This document shows, one piece after another, positions 1-9,869 of a stretch of DNA of 64,000 nt (positions are counted from its first letter, which is position 1; each line of letters opens with the position of its first letter). The position numbers were made by a program, and so were the translations under genes. The stretch lies in contig OY754466.1 of assembly GCA_963575645.1 (NCBI GenBank), forward strand, positions 5,434,001 through 5,498,000. The letters are read 5' to 3'. This DNA comes from Xanthostigma xanthostigma. Taxonomy: Eukaryota; Arthropoda; Insecta; Raphidioptera; Raphidiidae. The notes beneath the pieces were generated by a model, which saw only the letters and a program-made list of their open reading frames with translations, ran no database searches and had not been told where the DNA came from.

Positions 1-640
1 TATTTAGTCTATTAGCAGATGGCGTTTTAATCTTTTCTTGCTAACTAAGGAATAGGACATAGGTACTTTGATATCAAATGTTGACATTGAAATATTATTT
101 ATTACAAAAATTGCTACACAAACCAAACCTATAATTAATGAAATATTTATAAACAATATTTAATAAAAATATTATTTTACAGTTCACTGATTATGAATTA
201 TGAAATTAAATATATTTTATGTATAAATATTAAAACTTAAAATTATAATGAATAAATCGAAATTTTAATTTGTTATTAGATTAGACATATTTTGTATACA
301 TAGTAATAATATTTTTAAAAAAATGATATATAATATATATACTAACAAAATCAATTAAAAAATACAAATACTCAATACTGGTTGATTCCAGATATTTAAT
401 TCAAATATGGGATACAATTATTATACGAATATTTCCTAACTCTCTTTAATATAATTAAAAAATAAAAAATCGTCTAGCTATTTATAAATAGACAAGAAAT
501 GAACATAAAAAATTAATATTCAAGTTAAAATAGATAGTAATATTCATACGTCAAGTAGATGCAAAATTTAGCAGAATTGTGGTTTTGATGGTAGAATCCT
601 GAATTTTGGCACATTTTATAAATGTGTGCTACAAAAAAAA
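1..640. other. AT-rich sequence, nothing recognised
   Basis: Very AT-rich DNA with short reading frames only. No finger-coding, RNA-gene or repeat match to the rest of the window was seen. Confidence 0.5.
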
Positions 641-843
641 ATTGGTTGTCTGTAAAGTCGGTTTACGGACGATAGTTTTACGTGATAACGTATTCCGTAA
701 TACATAACCTAAATTTTAGTAGCTGTCAAACTTGGGCCGAAGCATACTGCGCTCTCGCTTGCACGCACAGGGTCAGGCGGAACGTTACACTTTTTCGTGC
801 GTGCAGCTGGTGTTTCATCAATTTATACGACGTTATCACGTCA
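641..843 (+). repeat. R1 repeat, short form (about 200 bp)
   Basis: Begins ATTGGTTGTCTGTAAAGTCG, continues to ACGTGATAACGT and ends GACGTTATCACGTC, so both ends carry an inverted ACGTGATAACG core. Other copies are at 14749-14945, 49363-50103, 53439-54012 and 59232-59269. Reading frames crossing it on both strands are repeat sequence. Class unknown. Confidence 0.75.
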
Positions 844-1009
844 AAAAAATATAATTTGCCGAATTTAACAACGCCACTGACGCTAAATTTCGCTTGGGAT
901 TCCCCGCGTATAACTATAAAGAAATCAGGGAAGTCTTTTGTGGCATCGTCGTCTGCAGTGTTGCATTTTCGTCTGGATTCTAGAGTTATTATTTTATCAT
1001 TAATTTTAG

Positions 1010-1151
1010 TTGGAAGATTAAAAAGGAAGAATCCTGGTGGCATAGGATCGATGAAACAAAGCAAATACTGAAGGTTTTTATTGCATTTTATTGTCTAGAC
1101 AATAAAATGCAATAAAAATGCCACCAGGATTCTTCCTTTTTAATCTTCCAA
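1010..1151. repeat. Small fold-back element
   Basis: Perfect 34-bp terminal inverted repeats (1010-1043 and 1118-1151). Inside lies a second perfect palindrome, 1075-1118, with its centre at TCTAGA. The whole 142 bp folds on itself. No coding content. Confidence 0.8.
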
Positions 1152-2055
1152 CATTGAAACAGGATCATCATCACTCTAAATTATTAGAGTTATTTTTCAC
1201 AATTAATTTTAGTATTTAAATTAAAAAAAGGCTAATGAAAAGTAAGTTTTTGCCCGTTATTTAAAAAAAAGTTGAATTTTTAATTTGTAAATGTAAAACA
1301 GCACGAATGCAATTGTTGAACTGAACTCTACATTTTGGCCGTTAAAATGCAATTTTGTTAACGTTCTAATTCGGTAACGATTAATTATTTTTTTTCTTAC
1401 AAAGATGACGTCATTTTGATCGAAATTTATAATAATCCGTTTTATCCTAAAACGAATTTGTTTTAGAACAGTTTAATAAAAGTTTGGCGACGGAGCCTTC
1501 AAGAGGAAAAATCTGAGATGGCTTCATATCCATCTGGTTTATTCTAAAAATATGCCGAAATTGATAAAAACGCTCCAATCATCAAAAGCACAATTATTTC
1601 ATCTATCTGCCGCACTATACAAGGGACATGTATCTACTAGTGAAGCAAGTCCATTTTTTGAGGAATGTTTAAGTTCTCGTCTGGAATCACTCCAGATGAG
1701 AACTTAAAACAATAAAATCAACCCTGTTCATACAATGATTCAAAACCGTCCGCAACCTGCCGACGCATACGCATTTATTTCAAAGCGTTCGTATGCGCAT
1801 GCGTATTTATTTCAAAGCGTTCGCATGCGCATGCGCAGTCAGTTTGCGGACGATTTGGGATCGTTGCGCGAACAGAGCTTTAATATTTCCAGTAAGAGCT
1901 AAAATCAGTAATTCTAGTAAAAGCAGATTTTGGACTTGCATAATTTGCGATCAGCATTCTTCATTAAACAAAACATTTTATTTCATGACTAAGTTAAGTT
2001 CTACGTATACGAAACTATGACGTATACATAAATCAAAAGTTGCATAAATGTATAC
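1152..2055. other. AT-rich spacer with a hairpin and a GCATGC-rich duplication
   Basis: A 44-nt hairpin lies at about 1668-1711 with arms around TTAAGTTCTC. A 31-bp unit containing TTATTTCAAAGCGTTCG is repeated twice within 1763-1842, next to alternating GCATGCGCATGCG. No gene seen. Confidence 0.5.
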
Positions 2056-2528
2056 AGGCTGAGTTTTAAGTTGATGCTTTTTTTACAGCGTGTAAAAATC
2101 AAATAGACGAGCAAATATTTCAAATAGTTTTTTTATCAAAACTCAAAAATAAGAGAGAAACAGCCTTTCGTTAAATAAATTTTATTAAATTTTCTTTAAT
2201 TTTGAGGTCGATCCTGGGGTTATATTATGTCACTATGGAAATATGTTATTATTATCAAGTATTCACAGAAATAATTGAGGCACACACAATTCTCTCAAAA
2301 ACAGAACAATACACACACTTGATAATAACAACTTATTTCCATAGTGACATAATATAACCCCAAGACCGACCTCAAAATTAAAGAAAATTTAATAAAATTT
2401 ATTTAAACTTCGAAAGGCTGTTTCTCTCTTATTTTTGAGTTTTGATAAAAAAACTATTTGAAATATTTGCTTGTCTATTTGATTTTTACACGCTGTAAAA
2501 AAAAGCATCAACTTAAAACTCAGCCTGT
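2056..2528. repeat. Large inverted repeat (arms about 205 bp)
   Basis: Arm 2056-2262 is nearly the reverse complement of 2318-2528, with a 55-bp spacer. A diverged single arm recurs at about 51588-51748 (shared TCACTATGGAAATATGTTAT). This is the downstream flank of gene 1, probably a fold-back or MITE-type element. Confidence 0.75.
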
Positions 2529-2532
2529 AGAT

Positions 2533-2767
2533 CAGGGGTGGGCAAATCTTTTGGTCGTCAGGCCACATTGCGGGATGATAATTTGACCGTGGGCCAAACA
2601 ATTTTTAAGTTTAGTTTTTTTGAAACAACAATTTCAAGTTTTTAAACACTATTTACTATTTTTCTAAAATTCTTTTTATGCACCAATTTATATTGGCAAA
2701 CAGTAATATTTTTGCTTTTAATAATCATTTATAAAATGCTTCGCGGGCCGCCATTTGCCCAGGCCTG
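2533..2767. mobile_element. hAT-type non-autonomous element
   Basis: The ends CAGGGGTGGGCAAA and TTTGCCCAGGCCTG are inverted repeats typical of hAT MITEs. The 8-bp flanks CTGTAGAT and GTATAGAT agree at six of eight positions, fitting a decayed target duplication. It lies 53 bp past the gene 1 stop. No transposase. Confidence 0.65.
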
Positions 2768-2820
2768 GTATAGATCAATGGTTACAGCTTTGGCCGTACT
2801 ACAAATTCAATACGACACAC

Positions 2821-5800
2821 TCATTCTACTAGCGGTAGTTCGTTATTGAAAGGATTATTAATTTTACTAAGAAGATTTTGATGCTTCCTTTTGTGTACTT
2901 TCAGATTAGACGTGGTGACAAAGCTCTGTCCACAAATATCACAGTGATACGGTTTAACTCCAAAATGCATATGTTTGTGAACTTTCAGAGAGCTTTGCTG
3001 CGTGAAATGCTTACCGCATAAATCGCATTGATACGGTTTTTCACCCGTATGTATGCGTCTGTGCGATTTCAACTTATCGGCTCTCAGGAATCGTTTCTCG
3101 CAAATGTCGCACTGGAACGGCTTATCTCCCGCATGTATACGTTTATGAATCGTCAAGCTACTCGAATACATGAAGCGCTTGCTGCACTGTTCACACTGGA
3201 ACGGCGTCTCACCAGAATGTTTCCGTTTGTGCGTGGTCAGATTCTGCGAATGTCTGAAACTCCTGTCGCAATCGTCGCACTTGAACGGTTTCTCTTGAGA
3301 GTGAGTGATCTGATGTTTTTTCAGCTTATCGGCTCGCGGAAAGCGCTTATCGCAAAAATTGCACTGGAAAGGCCTCTCGTCCGTGTGCAGACTTTTGTGA
3401 CTCTGCAAATTGATCAGTTGCGAGAAACATTTTTCGCAGACGTCGCACTTGAACGGCTTATCCCCGGAATGAACGCGTTTATGAGTCACTAAATTTGACG
3501 AATGAGTGAATCTCTTTTCGCAAAGATCGCATTGATACAGTTTCTCACCTGTATGGATGCGTCTGTGTTTTTTAAGTTTGTGCGACAGAGCGAATCGCTT
3601 AGCACAAATGTCGCATTGATACGGTTTCTCCCCGGTATGTACTCTTTTGTGCCCAATCAGACTGCTGATTTGTGTGTAGCGATGATGACACACATCGCAT
3701 TCATACGGTTTCTCTCCTGTATGTATGCGTTTGTGCACTTTCAAATGGTTATTTCGCAAGAATGTCTTTCCGCATTCGTCGCATATAAATCGCTTTTCGT
3801 TTTTGTCTTTCAGAGGCTTTCTGCCGCGTTTTTTAACAACTTTGTGAGTCTGCTTGTGCTTTTTCAGTTCCTTCAGTTGCTCAAACTCCAACGGACATTC
3901 TTCGCATTGGTACACAACTTCGTTTCCGACTTTGACGGCTACTTCTCCCTTCTTACTGTTCTGCAGATTATTTAAAGTAGTGAACAAAGTATCGTGCATT
4001 TCCTGCACTCCTGGTATCGACAGTTCGTCTGGAGTTTCGATTTTGACGTCGCATTTAACTTCGACGCAGCTATCAAACATGTTGCTGGATGAATCGTCAT
4101 TGTTGCAACTGTTTGAACCATTATCGTACTGTTCTATTTTCACGCTACAATTGTCTTTGGTGGAATCAGTAGGCTTCTTTAGATACATAAGAAGCGCGGT
4201 TTCAGACTGAACGACTTGTGTTTGAAACTCAAAAGCTATTTTTAGCTTATCACAACAGCTGCTGCAAATGACGGTTGGCATTCCGTCCTGTTCTGAAATC
4301 TGAAAGATTGCTTTTGTTTGAAAATTGATGGGTCTTTTAAAAACATCTAATATACAAAGATTGACAGGTAATTGCTTGTATTCCTTTCGGGAGAAGAAAC
4401 TATGATTAATTTAGATATGATTTAAACTTCAGGAGTCGGAAATGCGTTATTTTTTATGATAATGACTTTATTTTAAGTTTTAACACACAGCATAAAATCT
4501 AATCGTAAATTTCGTGGTTTTTAGCTTTACAAATGTTGGTCAATTAGTAATCTATCAGGTCATGGAAAAAATACAGGCCATAAAGTGAAAACATTTTTTT
4601 TTTAACTCTCAAAAAGTAGGATTATTTAAACAGGAAACCGAAATAGATTTTCTCAGAAATGACCTATTTCCGACCCTCAAGTGATAGATGTTAAATCATT
4701 CCAAATTAGTTATAGTTTCTCCCGAGAGGAATAAAAGCAATTACCGATCATTCTGTATATAAAAATGAATGTTCGTCTGTCGTCTGTCTGTTCGGGACCT
4801 ATGCGTTTCTATACCATTCATCCGATTGCGATGAAACTTTTGATGAATTGCTGTACGCGCGCCGATAAAAAAGAGACCAAAGTGTTTTATAGTCGCATTG
4901 AAATACGATGAAGCCGAAGGCTCCACTATTGTTGTCGCTGCCGAGTTTCATCTCAATCGCGTGCAAAGTCGCGAGTACGTAATTAATTTAAACTTATAGG
5001 TAAATTTACTATGCGATTATTTTTAAAGTTTTATGCGTTATTCAGTCATCTTTTTTCAATTTGAAAAAGTGTACAGGCGAAATAGATTATCCAAAAATAT
5101 TGCAGACTTATAGTACGAGCCACGGATATAAAAGGTTCGGAAGTTAGTCACAAACAGCGCCGCAAAGGCACATTTTAGAGCCGTTGATACTCCTACTACC
5201 TCCCAGCTACCTGTACGGAACGTGCGCTCGTCGGTGATTGGCCGTGATCGCTCGTTGTCTTTGTCACTTTCCTGCTTTAAAGTACAGTCGAGTATGCTAT
5301 TGTCAAGTTGTTATTGCTTTGTTAGTTTTGTAGAGTTGCGATGTTGTAGTTTTTCATCAGACTGTACAAGCGCAAGCTTGCATTCGCATCTAACTTCCGA
5401 GCTTTTTAGATTCGTGGCGCGTACTATAAGTAATTTGCGTGTTTTAAATTTAGCTTAAAAATATCAAAACAGAAAAAAACTTGCAAATAAAAATTATGTT
5501 ATAGGTAATGAAATGTATTACGAGTTCTCGCCGACGCTTCCCTAATTATTTAAATATTGATGTAAGCAAGCTATCGGGATCTGTGTGCTTTTTTTTTTTA
5601 AATAGGTCACAGTCAACATAGGTACCCAATTCTACAAAATGTATTATAGACATGTTACTGTGTATAAAAATATATTCTCTGTACAAAAAGTATATTTGGG
5701 CCGTTGTAGCTTTATGGGGGACGTTTACAATAATAAGTTACAGCAATTCATAAGTTATAACTTTCCTTGAAGGAAGTTGTATGCATAGAATATATTATAT

Positions 5801-5987
5801 ATGTTGCGATGCGCATAATGATAAAATTGATATTTACCTGAACTGGCGCACATTTCGTGATTACAGTTGATATTGGACACCCAAATTTGGTTGAAACACT
5901 AAAAATACCAGTTAAATTCGCACCACCGGTTAAACACACCCTGCATATTTTGGTGAACTCATCACCAGATAAGACTTTAGGTTTCAT
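2821..5987 (-). CDS. ZAD C2H2 zinc-finger protein, gene 1 (exons 5987-5838 and 4299-2821)
   Basis: Predicted nuclear DNA-binding protein of 542 aa. Exon 1 (5987-5838) encodes 50 residues with C15-R-V-C18 of the zinc-finger-associated domain (ZAD) and ends at CAG/GTAAAT. Exon 2 (4299-2821) follows TTTCAG and supplies the second ZAD pair C62-x2-C65, so the intron (1538 bp) is phase 0. Residues about 93-179 form an acidic, Ser/Asn-rich linker with two VKIE motifs (K104, K136). Finger 1 is at about 180-202. A basic stretch with RGRKP (AT-hook or NLS-like) follows, then eleven fingers in tandem from 221 with TGEKP-type linkers, 12 in all. An in-frame Met 15 codons upstream exists, but the MKPK start matches gene 2. 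ZADs are known to homodimerise; the DNA target is unknown. Gene 2 is the closest paralog. Inverted-repeat and hAT-like DNA begins about 50 bp past the stop. Confidence 0.9.
4460..4755 (+). repeat. Unclassified repeat in the gene 1 intron
   Basis: Diverged direct copy of 60610-60905, sharing blocks such as CATAAAATCTAA, TTGGTCAATTAGTAA and CCGACCCTCAA. Non-coding and class unknown. Confidence 0.6.
4756..4985 (+). repeat. Decayed transposon tail
   Basis: AATGAATGTTCGTCTGTCG followed by CATCCGATTGCGATGAAACT and ATCTCAATCGCG resembles the internal layout of insect Helitrons and other short interspersed elements, like the related text at 13.2-13.7 kb. No clear CTAG end here. Confidence 0.35.
5109..5428 (-). 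mobile_element. MITE-310 copy 1
   Basis: One of four copies of an about 310-bp element (others 26434-26735, 31443-31744, 40757-41078) and the only one in this orientation. Terminal inverted repeats of about 38 bp contain CGCGCCACGAATCTAAAAGG. TA-rich flanks fit TA or TTA target duplication. Located in the gene 1 intron. Confidence 0.75.
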
Positions 5988-6070
5988 TTTGTATAATACT
6001 GTTGAAAACGAAAACAGTAATACGTATGTCAAAATGTCACCAAAACTACATGACGTAAACAGTTTATATC
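5988..6070 (-). promoter_or_regulatory. Upstream block shared by genes 1 and 2
   Basis: Directly upstream of the gene 1 ATG, the minus strand reads AGTTTTGGTGACATTTTGACA. The same position in gene 2 reads AGTTTTGATGACGCTTTGACA. The shared block may be 5' UTR or proximal promoter. A GATATAAA lies further up. No factor can be named. Confidence 0.35.
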
Positions 6071-6470
6071 GGTCCGTCTAGAATGGTAGTTTGTAAGCGA
6101 AGACTATTATTATACCATTGACTTCAAAAAAGGACTGTGCGACCGATCACAAAGCGTAACTATAATAAAAACCAAAACACGAAACTATTTTGTTGTAATA
6201 CGGACTCTTTTATTTATCGTATGTAAATTATATATTTTTTTTTGTAAGTTACAATTTTTGTACAGGGCGGCAAAAACTAGCGTTGGCCCTCTGTATACAA
6301 AAAATAGTATTCATGGCGGGATCGGAATCTTACTTTTCCGGGGCGGAATAGTTGAACCCATCCGTCTCTGTTTTCAGGATAGTCAATATAGTAAAAATCA
6401 AATCCACACGTACACTAAATAACTTGGTTAGATACTATTTTGTTGTAATATAGTCTCATTTATCTTACAT
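6071..6470. other. Spacer with transposon debris
   Basis: Contains a fragment with GGGCGGCAAAAACTAGCG, resembling the neighbouring hAT element. It also has a sequence with CTATTTTGTTGTAATA that pairs with an inverted copy at about 6876-6900, so the hAT at 6471 may be nested in another inverted-repeat element. No gene. Confidence 0.4.
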
Positions 6471-6872
6471 AGCGCTGGATTTATACTAGGGGCAGTAGAG
6501 GCTAGTGCCCAGGGCGGCAAAATTTGGAACGTGAGAAAAACATGTTTCGCGTTACAGGAAATTCTTCTGGAAGTGTGATCGTGTTGAAATTATAAATAAT
6601 TTTTTTTGCAGTCAGACGCGTTTGCCTCTGAAAATATCTCGCAATTGATGAGCAATCGTTTTGTTTAGTCAATTTATGATTTTTAATACGAAAAAGAATG
6701 TTTTTTGTCTAGTTATTCCATTAGTAAAAAAACGACTTTTGACATAAATGAATCATTTTATTTATTTGAAAATTGTATACCGAACCTTTACTCTATTTTA
6801 TGTAGGATTTAGGTAACGGGGCGGCATTTTTCACGCTGCCCCAGGGCGGCACTTTGAGTAAATCCGGCCCTG
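6471..6872. mobile_element. hAT-type non-autonomous element
   Basis: The right end, read inward, is CAGGGCCGGATTTACTCAAA. The left end GCGCTGGATTTATACT is its decayed inverted partner. Both ends also carry CCAGGGCGGCA. No transposase; the target duplication is not clear. Confidence 0.6.
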
Positions 6873-7201
6873 CTCACAACAAAATAGCTACTAAGTTATT
6901 GAGTTGGCACATAATTTGGTTTTTACTGATTACTAATATAGAATGCGCAGTCAACTTTTGATGTCAATGATTTATCGAACGTTGTTTCGCCATCTTGAAA
7001 ATATATACTAGTTAACCCTGGGCAAAAATGGTCTTGCACCAGCTATACACTTTAAAGAAAAATGTAGAACCTAATGAATTCTCTAGAACTCCCTGCAAAA
7101 ACTATAGCTTAAAATTTTTCAATAGACAATCCATAAAAAAAATATCAAATGGTTTAATAAGTAACAAAACTTGCTTGTTGATTTTGTTTTTCTATACAAA
7201 T

Positions 7202-7433
7202 ATTGTAGAGAGGTAGGTAATGTTTGGATGCAGGAGGCAATCTCCGAAACTACTCATCCGATTTAAAAAAACTTTTTCACCAACATTTAGAATAGACTTT
7301 CAGGATGGACATAGGCTATATATATTATCGCGTTAAAACAAAGGCGCTTTTCGTGGAGTTCAATTTTGCAACGTAAGTCGACGAAAAAACGTTGGCAAGC
7401 TACAAACTCGGGCGAAGCCGGGCCGAGACGCTA
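7202..7433 (+). mobile_element. Helitron 3' fragment
   Basis: Text resembling Helitron interiors (GAAACTACTCATCCGATT) leads to GGGCGAAGCC followed by GAGACGCTAAT, that is a short GC-rich region and a CTAA-T end. 5'-truncated. The small plus-strand reading frame just before it (7028-7216) is not supported as a gene. Confidence 0.45.
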
Positions 7434-7654
7434 ATGAATATACAATGAAGACACTTAAATCCTGTAATAAAACGTCTACCATTTACAATTAACATTAAAA
7501 TATTATTTATTTACCAAACATTTAATACACATAGTGTTCCACGTAGGACAAGATTTAAAATTAACATTCTATTTTTTTCTTAACTTTACGTACATACTTC
7601 ATACTTACAAAATAAAGTAACTTAAGTAAAATTACATCAAATTCAGTTTAGATT

Positions 7655-8178
7655 AGTGATTCCCAAAGTGGTCTCTATCGACCCCCAGGGGTCGACGACA
7701 ACTTGCAAGGGGTCCATGTCAGCGGGAAAAAAAATTGGGGGTTCATGAAATGAAAATGGGGGTCAACGATAGTGAATCTCCTAACAAAAAAAGAAACAAA
7801 CTGGACATCGTTAACCGAAGAGATTTAAGATTAAATCTAACTAAATTGACGCCAAATGTTGAAAATTTATTATTAAAGCATCAGGTTCATCCCTCACACT
7901 AAAAGCATTTATTTTTTGCTTAGTTATTTTATGTAACAAAAATTAAATTTTAATTTGGTTCGTTTTAATTTGAATCTAATTAATAAATGTATAAAACTAA
8001 ACATTTCACTACCGTTATAAATTTAAATCGTTCAAAGTGAGTAGCACTGTACCGGTTGTCAAAAATACATTTGAAATTAATGAATTTGCAAAAAATCAAT
8101 ATCAGATAAGCAGGGGGTCTACCCAAAACCGAAAAACTGGCAAGTGGTCTACGAGACAAAAAAGTTTGGGAACCTCTG
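7655..8178. mobile_element. hAT-type non-autonomous element with target duplication
   Basis: The ends GTGATTCCCAAAGT and CTTTTTTGTCTCG...AAGTTTGGGAACCTCTG are inverted (NTTCCCAAA core). A 10-bp direct repeat GTTTAGATTA lies on both sides (7646-7655 and 8179-8188), consistent with an 8-bp hAT duplication. Internal sequence is non-coding. Confidence 0.7.
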
Positions 8179-8840
8179 GTTTAGATTATTGATTAACAGC
8201 TTTTATATCATATTAATAATTCGTAGTCACACTAATAATATATAGGATTAAGTACTGAAATACGTATACAATTAGTATTAATAGGGTAAAGTTCTCAATA
8301 CTCTCAAATGTACAGAATCAATAGAAGTGCAGTTGACGGTCTCGGACGGTCCAACCTGTTCTATTCCGCTAAAAGGTAGTGTTAAATATTCATGTTCACG
8401 TTCAATGTTCATGTGTTGTTCACTCTAAGCAGGTAAACAACGTCCATACATCTACTCTATATAGTTTCATAAAGGGGAATTATAAAACGGTCGAATAAAA
8501 AAAAATTTGGTGACTGATGATGAGATACTGTTTTAATAACTTGAGATATTAAAATAATAGTTGGGTGACTAAATTACTAACTGAGCGACTAAATTACTAA
8601 GTGAGCGTCTAAATTACTAAGTGAGCGACTAGAATGCCTTCGGTAATTTTGAAGCAGATATCTTCTTTTGTTTTTACTTTTTATTTTTTTTTTTTCACTA
8701 TGAGACAACAACTTAAAACTCACATTTTCATGAAGATTGAAAACCGCCGCTTTTTTTGATAGCGGGGTATGCGAATTAAATAGTTAATTTTTTTAATAGA
8801 ACTGCGTTTTCTAAAAAATGTATATTTAACTGACAGTCAA

Positions 8841-9469
8841 TCTATACTAATATATAATAAAGCTGAAGAGTTTGTTTGTTTGAACGCGCTAATCTCAGGA
8901 ACTACTGGTTCAAATTGAAAAAAAAAAATTTTTGTTGGATAGCCCATTTATCGAGGAAGGCTATAGGCTATATAATATCACGCTACGACCATTAGGAGCG
9001 GAGCATTAATGAAAAATGTTCCAAATGTATCTCAAAAATAAGCTTCTATTCAGGTGAAATGCACTAACTAAATACACTCATATTAAGCACTGTGTACACC
9101 CAGCGCCAACTGGCTCAATCGGTAGAATACGCGACTTTCAATATCAGGGTCCTGGGTTCAAGCCACACATTGGGCGAATATATTTTTATTTTTTTTATTT
9201 TATTTTCTACATTGCTTTCTTCTAAGCCTTATATTTAAATTTATTTTAATTTTATATAATTCATTAAAAAAAAAATTATTAGATAAAAAAAGTATAAATA
9301 CTGCTTTTTATCGACAAAAACTTTTGAACGGTAACTCCGATCATCATGAAATTTGGACACAACATTCATCTCGGTAAACTAAGGTGAATGTGCGTACCTA
9401 CTCATGTTCCTCCCTTCCCCATTCGTTCTTTTACACCAGGGTGAAAGTGAAACCGGACGGGACCGCTAG
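8841..9469 (+). mobile_element. Helitron-1, copy a
   Basis: Starts TCTATACTAATATATAATAA and ends GACCGCTAG before T, inserted between A and T as Helitrons do. Upstream of the end lies a degenerate copy of the hairpin seen in other copies (CCCGG...CCGGG). No Rep/helicase; non-autonomous. Related copies at 27890-28609, 38485-38895, 59664-60280 and 61328-62079. Confidence 0.75.
9104..9176 (+). tRNA. tRNA-Lys-derived segment inside Helitron-1 copy a (pseudo-tRNA)
   Basis: Cloverleaf-order text with D-arm GGCTCAATCGGTAGA and T-arm GGTCCTGGGTTCAAGCC, ending TTGGGCG as in tRNA-Lys(CTT). The anticodon loop has decayed (CTTTCAAT) and the acceptor stem is imperfect. Not a working tRNA gene. Confidence 0.5.
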
Positions 9470-9869
9470 TTAAATATATATTTTTTTGAAAACGCAGTTC
9501 TATTCAAACAATTAATTATTATTAACAAAATGCCGTTCAGAATAAATAAATCATTTGCCAAATTTTGTAAAAAATGCAGGAAGTAACGTTGACAGTCAAA
9601 CAAATATTAGGTCGCTTAAATATTATGAAGTTTCCCATTTTGTATTTTAAGTAACTCAAATGGATGTTTGTAAGTTGCTGTTCTGTTGATTTCTCGTCAC
9701 GCGCAGTCAGTCGCTCACTTAGTAATTTAGTCACCCAACTATTATTTTCTCGTCATGCGCAGTCAGTCGCTCACTTAGTAATACAGTAACCCAAATTGAT
9801 TATTTTTGTCACCCAAAATTGTAATTTACAGTCACTCGTTTAAATACTACCCTTTTAGAAATAGCGACT

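Larger units (their letters stand above)
8490..9848. mobile_element. Fold-back element interrupted by a Helitron
   Basis: The left arm has three tandem units of about 21 bp (GACTAAATTACTAAGTGAGC) at 8567-8635. The right arm at 9690-9800 carries the same units inverted. The inner arms AGAACTGCGTTTTC at 8800-8830 pair with GAAAACGCAGTTCT at 9488-9503. The Helitron 8841-9469 sits in the loop. The right end is only about 20 bp past the gene 2 stop. Confidence 0.6.

Noticed and set aside
682..1071. Overlapping frames of 129 and 112 codons on opposite strands
   Set aside because: Both cover the R1 repeat and fold-back DNA and have no domain signal.
3028..3975. Long plus-strand reading frames (154 and 157 codons) opposite the gene 1 fingers
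   Set aside because: They are antisense shadows of the repeated finger codons. The minus-strand frame has full C2H2 and ZAD structure.
5988..6032. Upstream Met giving gene 1 a longer N-terminus
   Set aside because: MKPK aligns with the start of gene 2 and gives the shared 50-codon exon; the extension is not conserved.
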